Below the pieces are notes generated by a model. It saw nothing but the letters and a program-made list of their open reading frames with translations, was not told the origin of the DNA and searched no databases. 64,000 nucleotides of DNA from Yoonia sp. GPGPB17 (GTDB lineage Bacteria > Pseudomonadota > Alphaproteobacteria > Rhodobacterales > Rhodobacteraceae): positions 1,798,001 to 1,862,000 of the forward strand of contig NZ_JATACI010000002.1 in the NCBI RefSeq assembly GCF_037892195.1. Direction: 5' to 3'. Shown in pieces: positions 1-9,416 of this stretch. The first letter of the stretch is position 1, and each line of letters begins with the position of its first letter. The translations under genes and the position numbers were made by a program.

Positions 1-429
1 ATCAGGGCCGATCGCGCGCGCGGCTGGTCCACCAAAGATGACGTCGTTACCCTCGCCGCCTTCAACCTTATCGTTGCCATAGCCGCCATTGATGGTGTCA
101 TTCCCCGCGCCACCTCTGATGATGTCGCCGCCTTCATCACCATTCAGAGTGTCATCGCCCGCGCGGCCTTCGATCTCGTCCCGACCGTCGCCACCATTCA
201 CAGTGTCGTTGCCAAGGCCCGCATTGACAAAATCAAGCCCACCACCAGCATTGATGATATCGTTGCCGTCAAATCCGAGGATGCGATCGTTCCCTTCTGT
301 GCCCCGAAGGTCCTCATCATCACCAAGGGTGCCACGGATCTCATCCTCATCATCGCCATCTTCGCCGCCACCGATAAGTGGAAGCAACAGTGCGCCTGAC
401 GCTAACAGCAAGAGTAGGGTAATATCCAT
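1..429 (-). CDS. RTX-type calcium-binding protein, N-terminal part (cut by window edge)
   Basis: The gene reads leftward from an ATG at 429 and runs off the left edge, so only its first 143 codons are visible. Residues about 4-17 are hydrophobic (LLLLLASGALLLPL), followed by an acidic Asp/Glu linker and then at least seven hemolysin-type nonapeptide repeats of the GGxGxDxxx kind, for example GGAGNDTIN, GGYGNDKVE and GGEGNDVIF. In this family such repeats bind calcium and fold into a beta roll once outside the cell. Type I secreted RTX proteins normally carry only a C-terminal signal, so the N-terminal hydrophobic stretch is odd and may be a signal peptide or membrane anchor. The C terminus, and any catalytic domain, lie outside the window. 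It is divergent from the channel gene at 604. Confidence 0.8.
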   Translation of the reverse strand, partial: MDITLLLLLASGALLLPLIGGGEDGDDEDEIRGTLGDDEDLRGTEGNDRILGFDGNDIINAGGGLDFVNAGLGNDTVNGGDGRDEIEGRAGDDTLNGDEGGDIIRGGAGNDTINGGYGNDKVEGGEGNDVIFGGPAARAIGPD

Positions 430-603
430 ATTCGAAGCTTTCCGTTAACAATTTGTTGAGACCGTAACGGTTCGATCCGAAGCTCACAAGGATACAAACT
501 GTTCGCGCAAATCGTCTGTGTATTTGCCCACACATAAGCCTTGCTTGCTTGCGTGGCATCTGCGTGCCACCTTGTCAGGCAACATGACTTGATCAGGAAG
601 GCC

Positions 604-1974
604 ATGGCCGCACACGACGGAACAACCGACCCCACACCGGCCGATGCGCCGCTTGAGGAGGTGATTGAGATTGGCAGCGATCTGTTGATGCAGGGACAGC
701 TGTTTGTCGAGAACATGTTTCGCACGTGGAACCTGTATCAACTCTTTATTGCCATTGGCATCTTTGCCGCAGCGCATGTGCTGCGCGCAGTTATGGGCCC
801 GCGCATTCGCGCCTGGATGGGGTCGCGCGAAAACTGGCCTAAATGGCGGATGCGTATCCTTGTGGTCGTTCACCAACGTCTGCGTGCCATATTCTTTGTG
901 GTGCTGATGTGGACCGTCATCTTCGTGATGCGCGAAACAACCTGGCCAAGCCGCAGCTACCTGCTCAGTGTGATCGGCACGCTGGCCTTGGCATGGCTGT
1001 TGATTGCTTTCGCCACACGCCTGATCAAAAGCCCGACGCTGCGCAAATTTGTCAGGTATGGCGCATGGACATGGGCGACCTTGCAAATCCTCGGGCTCTT
1101 GGACGTGGCCGAACGCCTGCTGGACAGCATTGGGTTCAGCATCGGTGAAATCAGGTTCTCCATGCTCCTGCTCATACAGGGTCTGGTTATTCTGGGGGTC
1201 CTGATCGCGCTGGCCCGTTTCTTTACAACGACAACCGCAAGCCGGATCAAGTCAAACGAAGACATCAGCCCTTCAATGCAGGTGTTGATTGTCAAAGGCG
1301 TGCAGATTGCGTTTTACGGGGCCGCATTTTTCGTCGGCGTGCGCGCGCTGGGGATTGATCTAACCGGGCTTGCGGTGCTGTCCGGTGCCATCGGTGTGGG
1401 CCTTGGCTTTGGTTTGCAAAAGGTGGTGTCCAACCTTGTGTCTGGCGTCATCATCCTGCTGGATAAGTCAATCAAACCCGGCGATGTGATCAGCCTTGGC
1501 GATACCTTTGGCTGGATCAATTCGCTGGGTGCGCGCTATGTCTCGGTCGTTACCCGCGATGGGCGCGAATACCTGATCCCGAATGAAGACCTGATCACCG
1601 GACAAGTGGTGAACTGGTCGCATTCAAACGATTTCGTGCGCCTCGATATCAACTTTGGCACAGCCTATCACGACAACCCGCATGAGGTGCGGCGCATCGC
1701 GATTGAGGCGGCCCAAAGCGTTGATCGTGTACTCGGTGACCGCAACACGGTATGCCATATCGTAGGGTTTGGCGACAGTTCCGTGGACTATCTGCTGCGG
1801 TTCTGGATCCGTGATCCGACAGGTGGTCTGACCAACATTCGCGGCAACGTCTATCTGGCGCTTTGGGACGCGTTCAAAGAACACGGCATCAGCATTCCAT
1901 TCCCGCAAAGGGAAGTGAAAATGCTGGACAGTGACTCGGCCGACATGCCCACAGATCATACTCAGAAAGCTTAG
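604..1974 (+). CDS. MscS-family mechanosensitive ion channel
   Basis: This is a 456-residue inner-membrane protein with several hydrophobic helices in its first 260 residues, then the pore helix and beta-domain signature of the MscS family: a Gly/Ala-rich stretch around residues 258-285 (GAIGVGLGFGLQKVVSN, then LVSGVIILLDKSIKPGD). The cytoplasmic alpha/beta domain follows to the end. MscS channels open under membrane tension and release small solutes during hypo-osmotic shock. The frame is open from 541, but the ATG at 604 lies just after an AGGAAGG-like sequence and begins a more plausible soluble N terminus, so I chose it. The protein is longer than E. coli MscS (286 aa), which matches the larger multi-helix subfamily common in proteobacteria. 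Function in osmotic protection is inferred from the family. Confidence 0.85.
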   Translation: MAAHDGTTDPTPADAPLEEVIEIGSDLLMQGQLFVENMFRTWNLYQLFIAIGIFAAAHVLRAVMGPRIRAWMGSRENWPKWRMRILVVVHQRLRAIFFVVLMWTVIFVMRETTWPSRSYLLSVIGTLALAWLLIAFATRLIKSPTLRKFVRYGAWTWATLQILGLLDVAERLLDSIGFSIGEIRFSMLLLIQGLVILGVLIALARFFTTTTASRIKSNEDISPSMQVLIVKGVQIAFYGAAFFVGVRALGIDLTGLAVLSGAIGVGLGFGLQKVVSNLVSGVIILLDKSIKPGDVISLGDTFGWINSLGARYVSVVTRDGREYLIPNEDLITGQVVNWSHSNDFVRLDINFGTAYHDNPHEVRRIAIEAAQSVDRVLGDRNTVCHIVGFGDSSVDYLLRFWIRDPTGGLTNIRGNVYLALWDAFKEHGISIPFPQREVKMLDSDSADMPTDHTQKA

Positions 1975-2056
1975 AAACCATCGCCGCATTAAATCAATTG
2001 CTAAATCTGGCCATTGAGAACATAGTGCGAACATTGATTGTAATGAAAGGCGAGCC

Positions 2057-2698
2057 ATGCAAGATATTGCTCTCTACCTTCCGGGTATTCTCCTCGCGTA
2101 TTCCGCGTTTCTTTTGGGTATCGCCAGCCCAGGACCGAATGTACTGGCCGTGATGGGCACATCGATGAGCGTGGGCCGCGCCTCGGGTATTGCATTGGCC
2201 ATGGGGGTCGCGATTGGGTCCTTCACCTGGGCCGTTTTGACGGCTTTTGGATTGTCCGCGCTATTGGCAACCTACGCGTCGGCGCTGTTGATCATCAAAG
2301 TGTTTGGCGGGGCTTACCTGCTTTGGCTTGCGTATAAAGCTTTCAAGTCCGCAGCTTCACCACATGATATCGAAGCAAAAGAGCTCAGGGGCGGCCAGCG
2401 CAGCCAGTTCGGATATCTGCGACGTGGCTACATCATCCAGATGACCAACCCCAAGGCCGCTTTGTCATGGATCGCGATCATCTCACTCGGTCTACAGGAT
2501 GGTGCGCCACTCTGGGTCGCAGCGGCAATTGTTGGAGGGACGTTCATTTTGTCTATTATTTGCCACCTGCTCTATGCGCTTGCATTTTCGACGCCCTTCA
2601 TGGTGCGGATGTACGGCAAGGCACGGCGGGTCATTCAAGGCATCCTTGGCACGTTCTTTGCCTTTGCCGGGTTGAAATTGCTGACCAGCCGCAGCTGA
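2057..2698 (+). CDS. LysE/RhtB-family amino-acid exporter
   Basis: A 213-residue, six-helix membrane protein of the LysE superfamily. The family signature near the N terminus is clear: ASPGPN at residues 23-28, followed by a Gly-rich second helix (GRASGIALAMGVAIGS). Length and hydrophobic profile match RhtB-type exporters of homoserine, threonine, leucine and similar metabolites. The substrate cannot be read from the sequence. The gene follows mscS by 82 bases and is followed by a strong hairpin terminator, so it is probably its own unit. A Shine-Dalgarno-like GAAAGGCG lies 6 to 13 bases before the ATG. Confidence 0.85.
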   Translation: MQDIALYLPGILLAYSAFLLGIASPGPNVLAVMGTSMSVGRASGIALAMGVAIGSFTWAVLTAFGLSALLATYASALLIIKVFGGAYLLWLAYKAFKSAASPHDIEAKELRGGQRSQFGYLRRGYIIQMTNPKAALSWIAIISLGLQDGAPLWVAAAIVGGTFILSIICHLLYALAFSTPFMVRMYGKARRVIQGILGTFFAFAGLKLLTSRS

Positions 2699-2718
2699 CC
2701 CGTTCGGTCAGACATGAA

Positions 2719-2750
2719 AATGGCCGCGCAGAACGCTGCGCGGCCATTTT
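2719..2750. terminator. Bidirectional hairpin terminator between the LysE-type gene and acs
   Basis: A perfect inverted repeat (GGCCGCGCAG, loop AAC, then its near-complement CTGCGCGGCC context) is flanked by AAAA on the left and TTTT on the right. It therefore has a T run after the stem in both directions and sits exactly between the two convergent stop codons at 2698 and 2765. I read it as a shared rho-independent terminator. Confidence 0.85.
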
Positions 2751-2764
2751 GACTTAGCCGATTT

Positions 2765-4723
2765 TCAGGCTCTATTCATCCGGTTTTCGATCAGATCGTC
2801 AACGACCGACGGATCGGCCAGCGTGGATGTATCGCCGAGCGCACCAAAATCATCCTCGGCAATCTTGCGCAGGATACGGCGCATGATCTTGCCCGACCGG
2901 GTTTTCGGCAAGCCCGGTGCCCATTGCAGCAAGTCAGGCTTGGCAATCGGGCCAATCTCGGCGCGCACCCATACTTCCAGCTCTTTGCGCAGCTCATCGG
3001 ACGGCTCTTCCCCATTCATCAGCGTGACGTAAGCGTAGATGCCCTGACCCTTGATGTCATGCGGGTAGCCGACCACCGCGGCCTCCGCGACTTTGGCATG
3101 GGCGACCAAGGCGCTTTCGACCTCAGCGGTGCCCATCCGGTGACCAGAGACGTTGATCACATCGTCAACGCGACCGGTGATCCAGTAATAGCCGTCTTCG
3201 TCACGCTTACAGCCGTCGCCGGTGAAGTAATAGTTCTTGTAGTCGCTGAAATAGGTTTTCTCGAACCGTTCATGATTGCCCCACACCGTGCGCATCTGTG
3301 CAGGCCAGCTGTCTTTGATGCACAGGACACCTTCGGCGGTTGTATCATGTATCTCTTCGCCAGAGGTGGGCTCTAGAATAACAGGTTGAATGCCAAAGAA
3401 CGGCAAGGTTGCCGAACCTGGTTTGGTCGCGGTCGCACCGGGAAGTGGCGTCAGCAGGTGACCACCCGTCTCGGTCTGCCACCATGTATCGACGATGGGG
3501 GCTTTGCCCTTGCCGACCACATCATTGTACCAATTCCACGCTTCGGGGTTGATCGGCTCGCCCACGGTACCCAGCACCTTGATGTCGGAAAGATCGTACT
3601 TCTCAACAAACGTATTGCCCTGCGCCATCAGGGCCCGAATGGCTGTCGGCGCGGTGTAGAACTGATTGACCTTGTGCTTTTCGCAAACGGCCCAGAAACG
3701 GCCTGCGTCAGGATATGTGGGCACACCTTCAAACATGATTGTCGTGGCCCCATTCGCAAGCGGCCCGTAGACGATATAGCTGTGGCCGGTGACCCAGCCA
3801 ACGTCTGCGGTACACCAGAAAATATCACCATCGTGATAGTCGAACGTGTACTGCTGCGTCATCGCCGCATAGACCAGATAACCGCCCGTGGAATGCACAA
3901 CGCCCTTCGGCTGACCAGTGGAACCAGAGGTATAGAGGATAAATAGAGGGTCTTCGGCGTTCATCTCTTCGGGCGGACAGTCAGCATCGACCTTTTCTTC
4001 CATTTCGTGCAGCCAGTAATCCAGCCCATCGCGCCATGCGATTTGTTGGCCAGTACGTTTGACGACAAGGCATTTCACTTCATCAAAATCATTCAGCAGC
4101 GCTTGGTTCACACTGTCTTTGAGGTTGGTCACGCGGCCACCGCGCGGTGCCCCATCTGATGTAATGACAACCTTTGCATCACATGCATTCACCCGCGCAC
4201 CCAATGCCTCGGCAGAGAATCCTGCAAAAACGATGGAGTGGATCGCACCAATCCGCGCGCAGGCCAGCATCGCATAGGCGGCTTCCGGGATCATGGGGAG
4301 GTAGAGGACAACCCGGTCACCTTTTCCCACACCCATTTCTTTCAGCACATTGGCCATCAGCGACGTCTTTTCGTGCAACATCGCGTAGGTGATATGCAGC
4401 GCGTCATCATCAGGGCTGTCCGGTTCCCAGATAATGGCGGTTTGGTCGCCACGGGTTGCCAGATGGCGGTCGATACAGTTGGCGCTGACGTTCAGCGTGC
4501 CGTCTTCGAACCATTTGATATCGACATTCCCCGGGGCAAAGCTGGTGTTCTTGACCCGCGTGTAGGGTTTGATCCAATCCAGCCGCTTACCATGCTCGCC
4601 CCAGAACGCCTCTGGATCATTGATGGATGCGGCATACATTTCCTCGTACTTGGCTTTGTCCGCATGTGCGTTTGAGGCCATGTCGGCTGATGGCGCATAG
4701 GTCCCGGCTGGTTGGTCGCTCAC
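2765..4723 (-). CDS. acs: Acetyl-CoA synthetase (acetate--CoA ligase)
   Basis: A 652-residue AMP-forming acyl-CoA synthetase, the normal length for Acs. It converts acetate, ATP and CoA to acetyl-CoA in the cytoplasm. Visible motifs are the P-loop-like [11 protein letters not shown] near residue 265, the WWQTETGG active-site block, the hinge and C-terminal block [19 protein letters not shown], and SGKIMRR near residue 613, whose lysine is the adenylation lysine that is acetylated in many bacteria to switch the enzyme off. The ATG at 4723 is preceded by GGGGGGAA-type purines (ccccccTG on the plus strand). In an organism with ccr and ecm (see 56794 and 59728) this enzyme feeds acetate into the ethylmalonyl-CoA pathway. 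Frame is intact throughout. Confidence 0.97.
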   Translation of the reverse strand: MSDQPAGTYAPSADMASNAHADKAKYEEMYAASINDPEAFWGEHGKRLDWIKPYTRVKNTSFAPGNVDIKWFEDGTLNVSANCIDRHLATRGDQTAIIWEPDSPDDDALHITYAMLHEKTSLMANVLKEMGVGKGDRVVLYLPMIPEAAYAMLACARIGAIHSIVFAGFSAEALGARVNACDAKVVITSDGAPRGGRVTNLKDSVNQALLNDFDEVKCLVVKRTGQQIAWRDGLDYWLHEMEEKVDADCPPEEMNAEDPLFILYTSGSTGQPKGVVHSTGGYLVYAAMTQQYTFDYHDGDIFWCTADVGWVTGHSYIVYGPLANGATTIMFEGVPTYPDAGRFWAVCEKHKVNQFYTAPTAIRALMAQGNTFVEKYDLSDIKVLGTVGEPINPEAWNWYNDVVGKGKAPIVDTWWQTETGGHLLTPLPGATATKPGSATLPFFGIQPVILEPTSGEEIHDTTAEGVLCIKDSWPAQMRTVWGNHERFEKTYFSDYKNYYFTGDGCKRDEDGYYWITGRVDDVINVSGHRMGTAEVESALVAHAKVAEAAVVGYPHDIKGQGIYAYVTLMNGEEPSDELRKELEVWVRAEIGPIAKPDLLQWAPGLPKTRSGKIMRRILRKIAEDDFGALGDTSTLADPSVVDDLIENRMNRA

Positions 4724-4866
4724 GGTGGTTCCCCCCTGATCTTTTATCGTCAGGCCGCATCATGGCGAAAACACAGCCGAATCCAAGCCTTCAACGGCAC
4801 GAACCCTAGAATTAATAGAGCCGCCGTTGTTTCGTGCTTTGACATTGGTCAAGGGAAGGGTGCGAT

Positions 4867-4893
4867 AGGGCCGCAACGTGGCGTTGCGGCCTA
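4867..4893 (-). terminator. Hairpin after the DUF1127 gene
   Basis: A long perfect stem (GGCCGCAACG, loop of three, CGTTGCGGCC, extended by ATA/TAT) begins nine bases past the stop of the leftward gene at 4902. It lacks a clear T run, so it is a probable but not canonical terminator separating that gene from the acs promoter region. Confidence 0.6.
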
Positions 4894-4901
4894 TCTGAAG
4901 A

Positions 4902-5126
4902 CTAGCCGTCGTGACGGAATGTCATGCTGATGACCTCCGCCCGAGTCGTGCCACGAGCCTTCAGTTCTTCATCGGAAATCATAGCCAATTCGCGCAAGGC
5001 TTGGGCACGCGCTGTGTTTGACGCGATAGTTTGGAGTGCCGATCCCAACGCACGGAAAGGCACTGACAGCAATTCAAGCAGCATTTCACGGTTGGAAATC
5101 AATGTATTGTCGGGACGGAGTGACAT
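4902..5126 (-). CDS. DUF1127 domain protein
   Basis: A 74-residue protein with the DUF1127 pattern at its C terminus: a helix containing LRELAMISDEELKARGTTRAE, a YjiS-like small basic-acidic helical motif widespread in alphaproteobacteria. Members of this domain are small proteins, some of which act in phosphate or carbon metabolism or bind RNA, but no function can be assigned to this copy. The frame stays open to 5162, yet the ATG at 5126 has a well placed GCGAGG and gives the usual size, so I prefer it. It is followed by the hairpin at 4867. Confidence 0.75.
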   Translation of the reverse strand: MSLRPDNTLISNREMLLELLSVPFRALGSALQTIASNTARAQALRELAMISDEELKARGTTRAEVISMTFRHDG

Positions 5127-5275
5127 CTTAAGCCTCGCAGATATAAATGTTCGTCCTCCCACCGGACACGTAATTCAGCGCAAGCTCCGCAACAATACAC
5201 ACAATTGCAAACCCACCATGCATATAGTGCATGATGGGCTCAGTTTCGCGTCACGGCGGCACATTTTTCAGACAA

Positions 5276-6007
5276 TCAGGACGGCGCTTTGCCGTCCCAA
5301 GGCGCATCGGCAACCGTGATCGTTTTGCCGCGCTTAGGCGCATTGGAGGCAGCGGCATTCACCGTCTTGGCCTCTGCTTGTGGCTTTGGCCCTGAAGCCA
5401 CCTTCGCTTTGGCTACAGGTTTGGCTTTTGAAACCGCCTTCTTGGCCGGTGCGGCTTTCGGCGTGGTTTTTTTCGCCTTTGCAGGTGCCTTTGCCGCAGC
5501 GGGCGTCACTTTGGGGGCAGGTACGGCTTTGGCTTTCGCAGCGGGTTTTGCCTTTGCCAATGGTGCGGCGTCAGCCACTTTCGCGGCCTTCGCAGTATCT
5601 AAGGCTGGCTTTGGTCTGGTGGCCTTGGCAGTAGGCTTTTCTGCCGTCACGGTTTCAGTTTTAGGCGTGGGTTTTGGAGCGACCGTTTTTTTAGCGACCG
5701 CTGGTCTTGCTTCAGCGACAACCGGCGCCTTCGGTGCCGGTTTAGGTGTCGCCACGACAGCAATTTTTGGCGGCTCTGCCTTTGGTTTGGCTTTTGCAAC
5801 CACTGCTTTCTTGACCGGCGCTTTCTTTGCAACAGGTGCGACCTTCGCCTTGGTCTTGGGCGCGCCATAGTAAGGGGACACAAGAGCGCGCTGCGCGACA
5901 GATGTCTGATCAATCAGTGCATCAGCAAACCGCATTTGCTGGCCTATGACCGCGCTGGCAACCTGCAAACTTTGCGCAGTGAGTGATAAAGTAAATGCGG
6001 GCGTCAT
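5276..6007 (-). CDS. Ala/Lys/Pro-rich basic protein with short phasin-like N terminus
   Basis: A 243-residue protein in two parts. Residues 1-45 are ordinary and amphipathic (SLTAQSLQVASAVIGQQMRF and after), reminiscent of phasin-like proteins that associate with polyhydroxyalkanoate granules. From about residue 48 to 225 the sequence is low-complexity, built almost only of Ala, Lys, Pro, Val and Thr with recurrent AKAKP, APKAP and KKAV units, like histone H1-type or PhaF-type DNA-binding tails. The end (KRGKTITVADAPWDGKAPS) is again ordinary. A role in nucleoid or granule binding is inference from composition only. Composition is very unlike the neighbours, but codon use is normal, so this is compositional bias rather than transfer. 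Confidence 0.6.
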   Translation of the reverse strand: MTPAFTLSLTAQSLQVASAVIGQQMRFADALIDQTSVAQRALVSPYYGAPKTKAKVAPVAKKAPVKKAVVAKAKPKAEPPKIAVVATPKPAPKAPVVAEARPAVAKKTVAPKPTPKTETVTAEKPTAKATRPKPALDTAKAAKVADAAPLAKAKPAAKAKAVPAPKVTPAAAKAPAKAKKTTPKAAPAKKAVSKAKPVAKAKVASGPKPQAEAKTVNAAASNAPKRGKTITVADAPWDGKAPS

Positions 6008-6132
6008 GCTGTTCCCCTGAAATAGAATTGAAATCTGGTATGATTATAGAGGATTTATTTTGCCGATGCAGCATTTTTCTGCATTGCAGCATAAGCCCTT
6101 GGACTCGTTGCAAAAGGCAGGCCTACAAATGC

Positions 6133-6158
6133 AAAAGGCACCCTTTGAAGGGTGCCTT
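6133..6158 (-). terminator. Rho-independent terminator of the beta-helix gene
   Basis: AAGGCACCCTT and AAGGGTGCCTT pair around a two-base loop, and on the minus strand the stem is followed by TTTT. It lies 24 bases beyond the stop of the leftward gene at 6182, which fits termination of that transcript. Confidence 0.85.
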
Positions 6159-6181
6159 CTTATTCTCACACACAATAGCGG

Positions 6182-8469
6182 CTAGTCTGTTCGGTCCATC
6201 CTGACCACATAGCGGACCTGCCCTTTGACCGGCTGGCTCCAGTTCAGGTTTACGTTGCGCAGTGCGGCGCCCTGCCCGCCCTCTGACCACGGTAGGTCAT
6301 GCACAGTGGTTCCACCTGTATTGGTCACCGCACCAGTCGGCATAATACTCTCAACACTCAGCGCGTGACCGCCAAATGGCAGCACAGCACCTGTCTGCAT
6401 CACCCATGTTGTCGCTTCTGTCGCCTGCACATGTGTCAGTGATGCAGGGTTGGACACCGGGTCGTTCACGTTGTGGAAGGTGTTCGCAGTACACTCGAAA
6501 TCGCGGGTCCGGCTAAAATCAAGATCCGCAAATGTTGTATCCACGCTTTCAACCCGGTCAATACGACCATTGAGCGAACGGAACACATTCCCGGTCACCG
6601 AGAAACCATTGATAAAATGGTTGGGGCCAAACGGTTTGATCACAATGAAATTGAATGCATCGGTCACATCATTGACCGTAAACATGTTGCCCGTAATGGT
6701 CAGGCCACCAAATGAAAACTGCGCACCCAGAGCTGGGGTGGCATCATGCTCATTCGTCCATTCAATAAAGTTATTGTCGACATAGTTGCCGGTAAAGATG
6801 CTCTTGGGATTGGGAAGGGTCATGACCACACCACCCAAACGCAACCCATTGGTTTGATCGTCGCCGTGAAACCAGTGATTGCCGGTGATCAGATTGCCCG
6901 ATCCCGCCAACACACAAAAATGCTTGAACCGGCTGACACGGTTGTCTCTGATCTTGACGTCATTGGCGTTGGCATTGAACCCGATGCTTACGCGATTTTG
7001 GGCAGGTATGCTTTGTTCATCTGAAATCAGTTGGCACCGGTCCAGCATCATCCCTTGGCAACCCAATCCGGGGAGGTGATGCCGCGATCTTTGGGATTGT
7101 TCACAAAGCAATCACGCACGTGGAACGTAAACCCGTCAGGGGCCATCATGATGCCGCTCGCAATCCCGCGGCCCTGAAACTCAATATCATCCAGAATGAA
7201 CTGGCTCAGCTTGTCGTAGCCCGAGAAATCAAGCATGTACTGGAAGCGCGAGAAGGTGAAGATTTGCGTGCCTTCCGCATCATACAGCGGGCGGCTGATC
7301 TCGAGCGTTTGTGCACTTTCGTTGACCGCAGTGACATAGATCTCCCGGCCCACACCATTGCCCTGAACCAATGATCCCACGGCGATGTTTGCCGCATTTG
7401 CCACATTGGTCAGCCGGTTGTCGTCATTGGCCGCATAGGTCGCCTGTGATGTCACCTCGACCGTGTCCCACGCGGCACCATCTGCGGGTTGAAACTGACC
7501 ATTACGAATGACGCGGCGGGTTTCAAACCTTGTGCGGCTGGGGTCTGCGGCCTGCATATCAACAGGTTCGGTCAGCAGAACACGACGCCCGCAAAGATCC
7601 AAACTGTCGTGATCAGCAAAATTAATAAGCGCCTGATAGGCCTTTTTAAACGCGAGCTCTTCGTCGTGAAACGCAGCCAGATAGCTGTCGTAGTCATAGT
7701 CCTGTTGCAGAATGAAGCGAAACGCAGGCTCCTGCAAAATGCGCCCGACAAAACGGACCGGATTGTCCATCGTCACATTGCTTTCCAGCAGGTAGTCGCC
7801 CTCTGGCACCATCACCGTCCGGCCGTTCGCCGCCGCATCTGCCGCGTTGAAGGCGGCACTGTCGTCGGTCGCACCGTCACCCTTCGCGCCATAGTCGCGC
7901 ACATCAACCAGCCCTGTCAGATCACCTTGAAAGGCAGAGGACACATCCGTGATCGTGATATCATCCAGACGCACAACACCGCCCGTCGGCCCGGTCAGAT
8001 CAATGCCAAAGTGGCCGTATGCGGCCCCGGTCCACACCAGATCAACACCGCTGCGATCAGCTGTCGCCACGATGGCCGTGACCTCGACTACCTCGCCATA
8101 GGTTGTCAGCTGTGCCGACGGCCCCACTTCGGTCACGCCCGTCAGCTGAACACCGCCACCCAACCCGGCATAACCGGCGATGCGCACCGCAGGCAATGCA
8201 CCTGCAACGGCCTTGACCCGCGCTGTGATTTGCAAATAGCACCCCGGCAATATGGGCGTCTCACCCTTATAGCGAACGCGCTGGGTCGCCTCGTTCTTTA
8301 ACAACTCAAGACAACCCGCAAAATCCTGATCAGCGGCCACAAAGACACCTGATCCGCTGCCCGCATAGGTGTTCGTTCCCGGCGTGCCATCCTCGCTCGA
8401 CCACAGCGAAAGACCAGCGGAAAAAGGCAATGGGTCAAAAACGATCCCGTCGGTGATAGCTTTGTTCAT
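6182..8469 (-). CDS. Pectate-lyase-like beta-helix protein (glycosyl hydrolase family 28-related), frameshifted as read
   Basis: Two overlapping open frames join into one protein of about 762 residues if one base is added. The first part (8469 to about 7070) starts MNKAITDGIVF, has a jelly-roll-like region, then the pectate lyase 3 signature DVRDYGAKGDGATDDSAAFN near residue 195 that starts a right-handed beta helix. The second part continues the helix with repeated Asn-rich turns (ITGNMFTVND, VTGNVFRSLN). From memory of related Roseobacter proteins, ITSPGLGCQGMM would be continuous; as read, a four-G run at 7070-7073 (plus strand) is one base short and breaks it. ATG 8469 follows AGGGG. No lyase active-site residues can be assigned; function in polysaccharide or surface biology is inferred. 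The break may be a consensus error. Confidence 0.75.
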
Positions 8470-8497
8470 GAAAGAGCCCCTGAAGCTTGAGAAATGC

Positions 8498-8522
8498 AAA
8501 AGGCCCAACGCGCAGCTGGGCC
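8498..8522 (-). terminator. Terminator of the DUF4864 gene
   Basis: GGCCCA and TGGGCC pair around a nine-base loop, followed on the minus strand by TTTTGC. It lies between the stop of the leftward gene at 8595 and the start of the beta-helix gene, so the two are separate units. Confidence 0.75.
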
Positions 8523-8594
8523 ACCTGTGTCAGAGGTATCTTCTCAATCTAAAGAGGGGCTGACGGCACCGTGACGGTCACCGACGCAACGGCT

Positions 8595-8996
8595 CTAGGC
8601 ACCCACATCAGGCGCGGGCAGCAGTTGCACGCCGTTGATCTGCCAACCATCAGCGGTTTCGATCATCTGGTAGTCAAGGATATGCAAACCACCTTGGGCA
8701 TCGCGCACCATCACCTTTTGCCAAAGATTGCCACGGATGTCGCGTAGCTCCAGAAACCGCACATCGGCGTTGTCCCACACCATCGGATAGCCCTGCTGCA
8801 CCATCATGCCGAAGTTGCCGGGATTGCCAAACAAGCGCTTGATATTTGGACTGGCATACTGCCAAGCCCCTGAAACGTCGCGGTTATTGAAGGCATCCAA
8901 CTGGTTGCCGATCACATCTTCAATTGCATCCGCATCCTGAGCGAACACCGAAGTCGCTGTTATCCAGATCCCCAGTATCAGTCCAATCAAACGCAT
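8595..8996 (-). CDS. Secreted DUF4864 domain protein
   Basis: A 133-residue protein with a clear Sec signal peptide (residues 1-19, ending VFAQ). The mature part resembles DUF4864, a small NTF2-like fold: IEDVIGNQLDAFNNRDVSGAWQ near the start and a C-terminal strand region with DGWQINGVQ. Members are periplasmic proteins of unknown role. It is a single gene with its own terminator. Confidence 0.7.
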   Translation of the reverse strand: MRLIGLILGIWITATSVFAQDADAIEDVIGNQLDAFNNRDVSGAWQYASPNIKRLFGNPGNFGMMVQQGYPMVWDNADVRFLELRDIRGNLWQKVMVRDAQGGLHILDYQMIETADGWQINGVQLLPAPDVGA

Positions 8997-9048
8997 CTGT
9001 TACCCTCCACCTGTCTAAGGTCATAGTAGATACGCACCAAAACGGCGG

Positions 9049-9393
9049 TCAGTTCTTTTTCTTTGTGGGTTTGGATTTCAGGCCGTTGGCGAAGGCGACA
9101 GACTTCGCAAACCAAACAGTAAGCGTTGCATAATTATGCAGCAGGTCTTTTGGGACAGCGACATAGCCGTCCATCACGCTGTTGTGCCGGATCACCGGGT
9201 CGTTGGCATAGTCTTTGCCAAAAGCAACAATTTCGTCCTTTGGCAATCTGATACACATTTCACCATCGGGGCCAACAAAGCTGAACATATTGCCATTTAC
9301 GGCCGTGTATGCGGTTGCCTTGCCTTTCCGGGCAAGGCCATCGTGTTTGGCGATCAGACGATCATAGATCTCAAGAACAGCGTCACGGTCCAT
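9049..9393 (-). CDS. Small conserved protein, possibly TfoX N-terminal-like
   Basis: A 114-residue protein starting MDRDAVLEIYDRLI. The central block NGNMFSFVGPDGEMCIRLPK has the shape of the TfoX/Sxy N-terminal fold (a beta hairpin with a Met-Phe turn followed by LRL), and the tail is lysine-rich (KSKPTKKKN). I am not sure of the family. The frame is open five codons further up (to 9408), but the ATG at 9393 gives the more usual start. It is close behind lysK (which lies upstream on the same strand), so the two may be cotranscribed. No regulatory role can be shown. Confidence 0.5.
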   Translation of the reverse strand: MDRDAVLEIYDRLIAKHDGLARKGKATAYTAVNGNMFSFVGPDGEMCIRLPKDEIVAFGKDYANDPVIRHNSVMDGYVAVPKDLLHNYATLTVWFAKSVAFANGLKSKPTKKKN

Positions 9394-9416
9394 GCCGCAA
9401 CCTAACACAAAAGCCG

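Noticed and set aside
484..1086. Long leftward open frame opposite the MscS gene
   Set aside because: Shadow of the channel gene; its protein is unlike any family and overlaps conserved coding sequence.
5289..5870. Rightward 193-codon frame rich in Ala, Phe and Gly
   Set aside because: Reverse complement of the Lys/Ala-rich tail; composition explains the open frame.
6470..6785. Rightward frames opposite the beta-helix gene
   Set aside because: Shadow frames of a repeat-rich gene; no ribosome site and no domain.
9121..9126. GTAAGC on the plus strand in the gene at 9049
   Set aside because: Encodes Leu-Thr on the minus strand in an intact frame; the family is unclear, so I cannot say it replaces GCCGGC.
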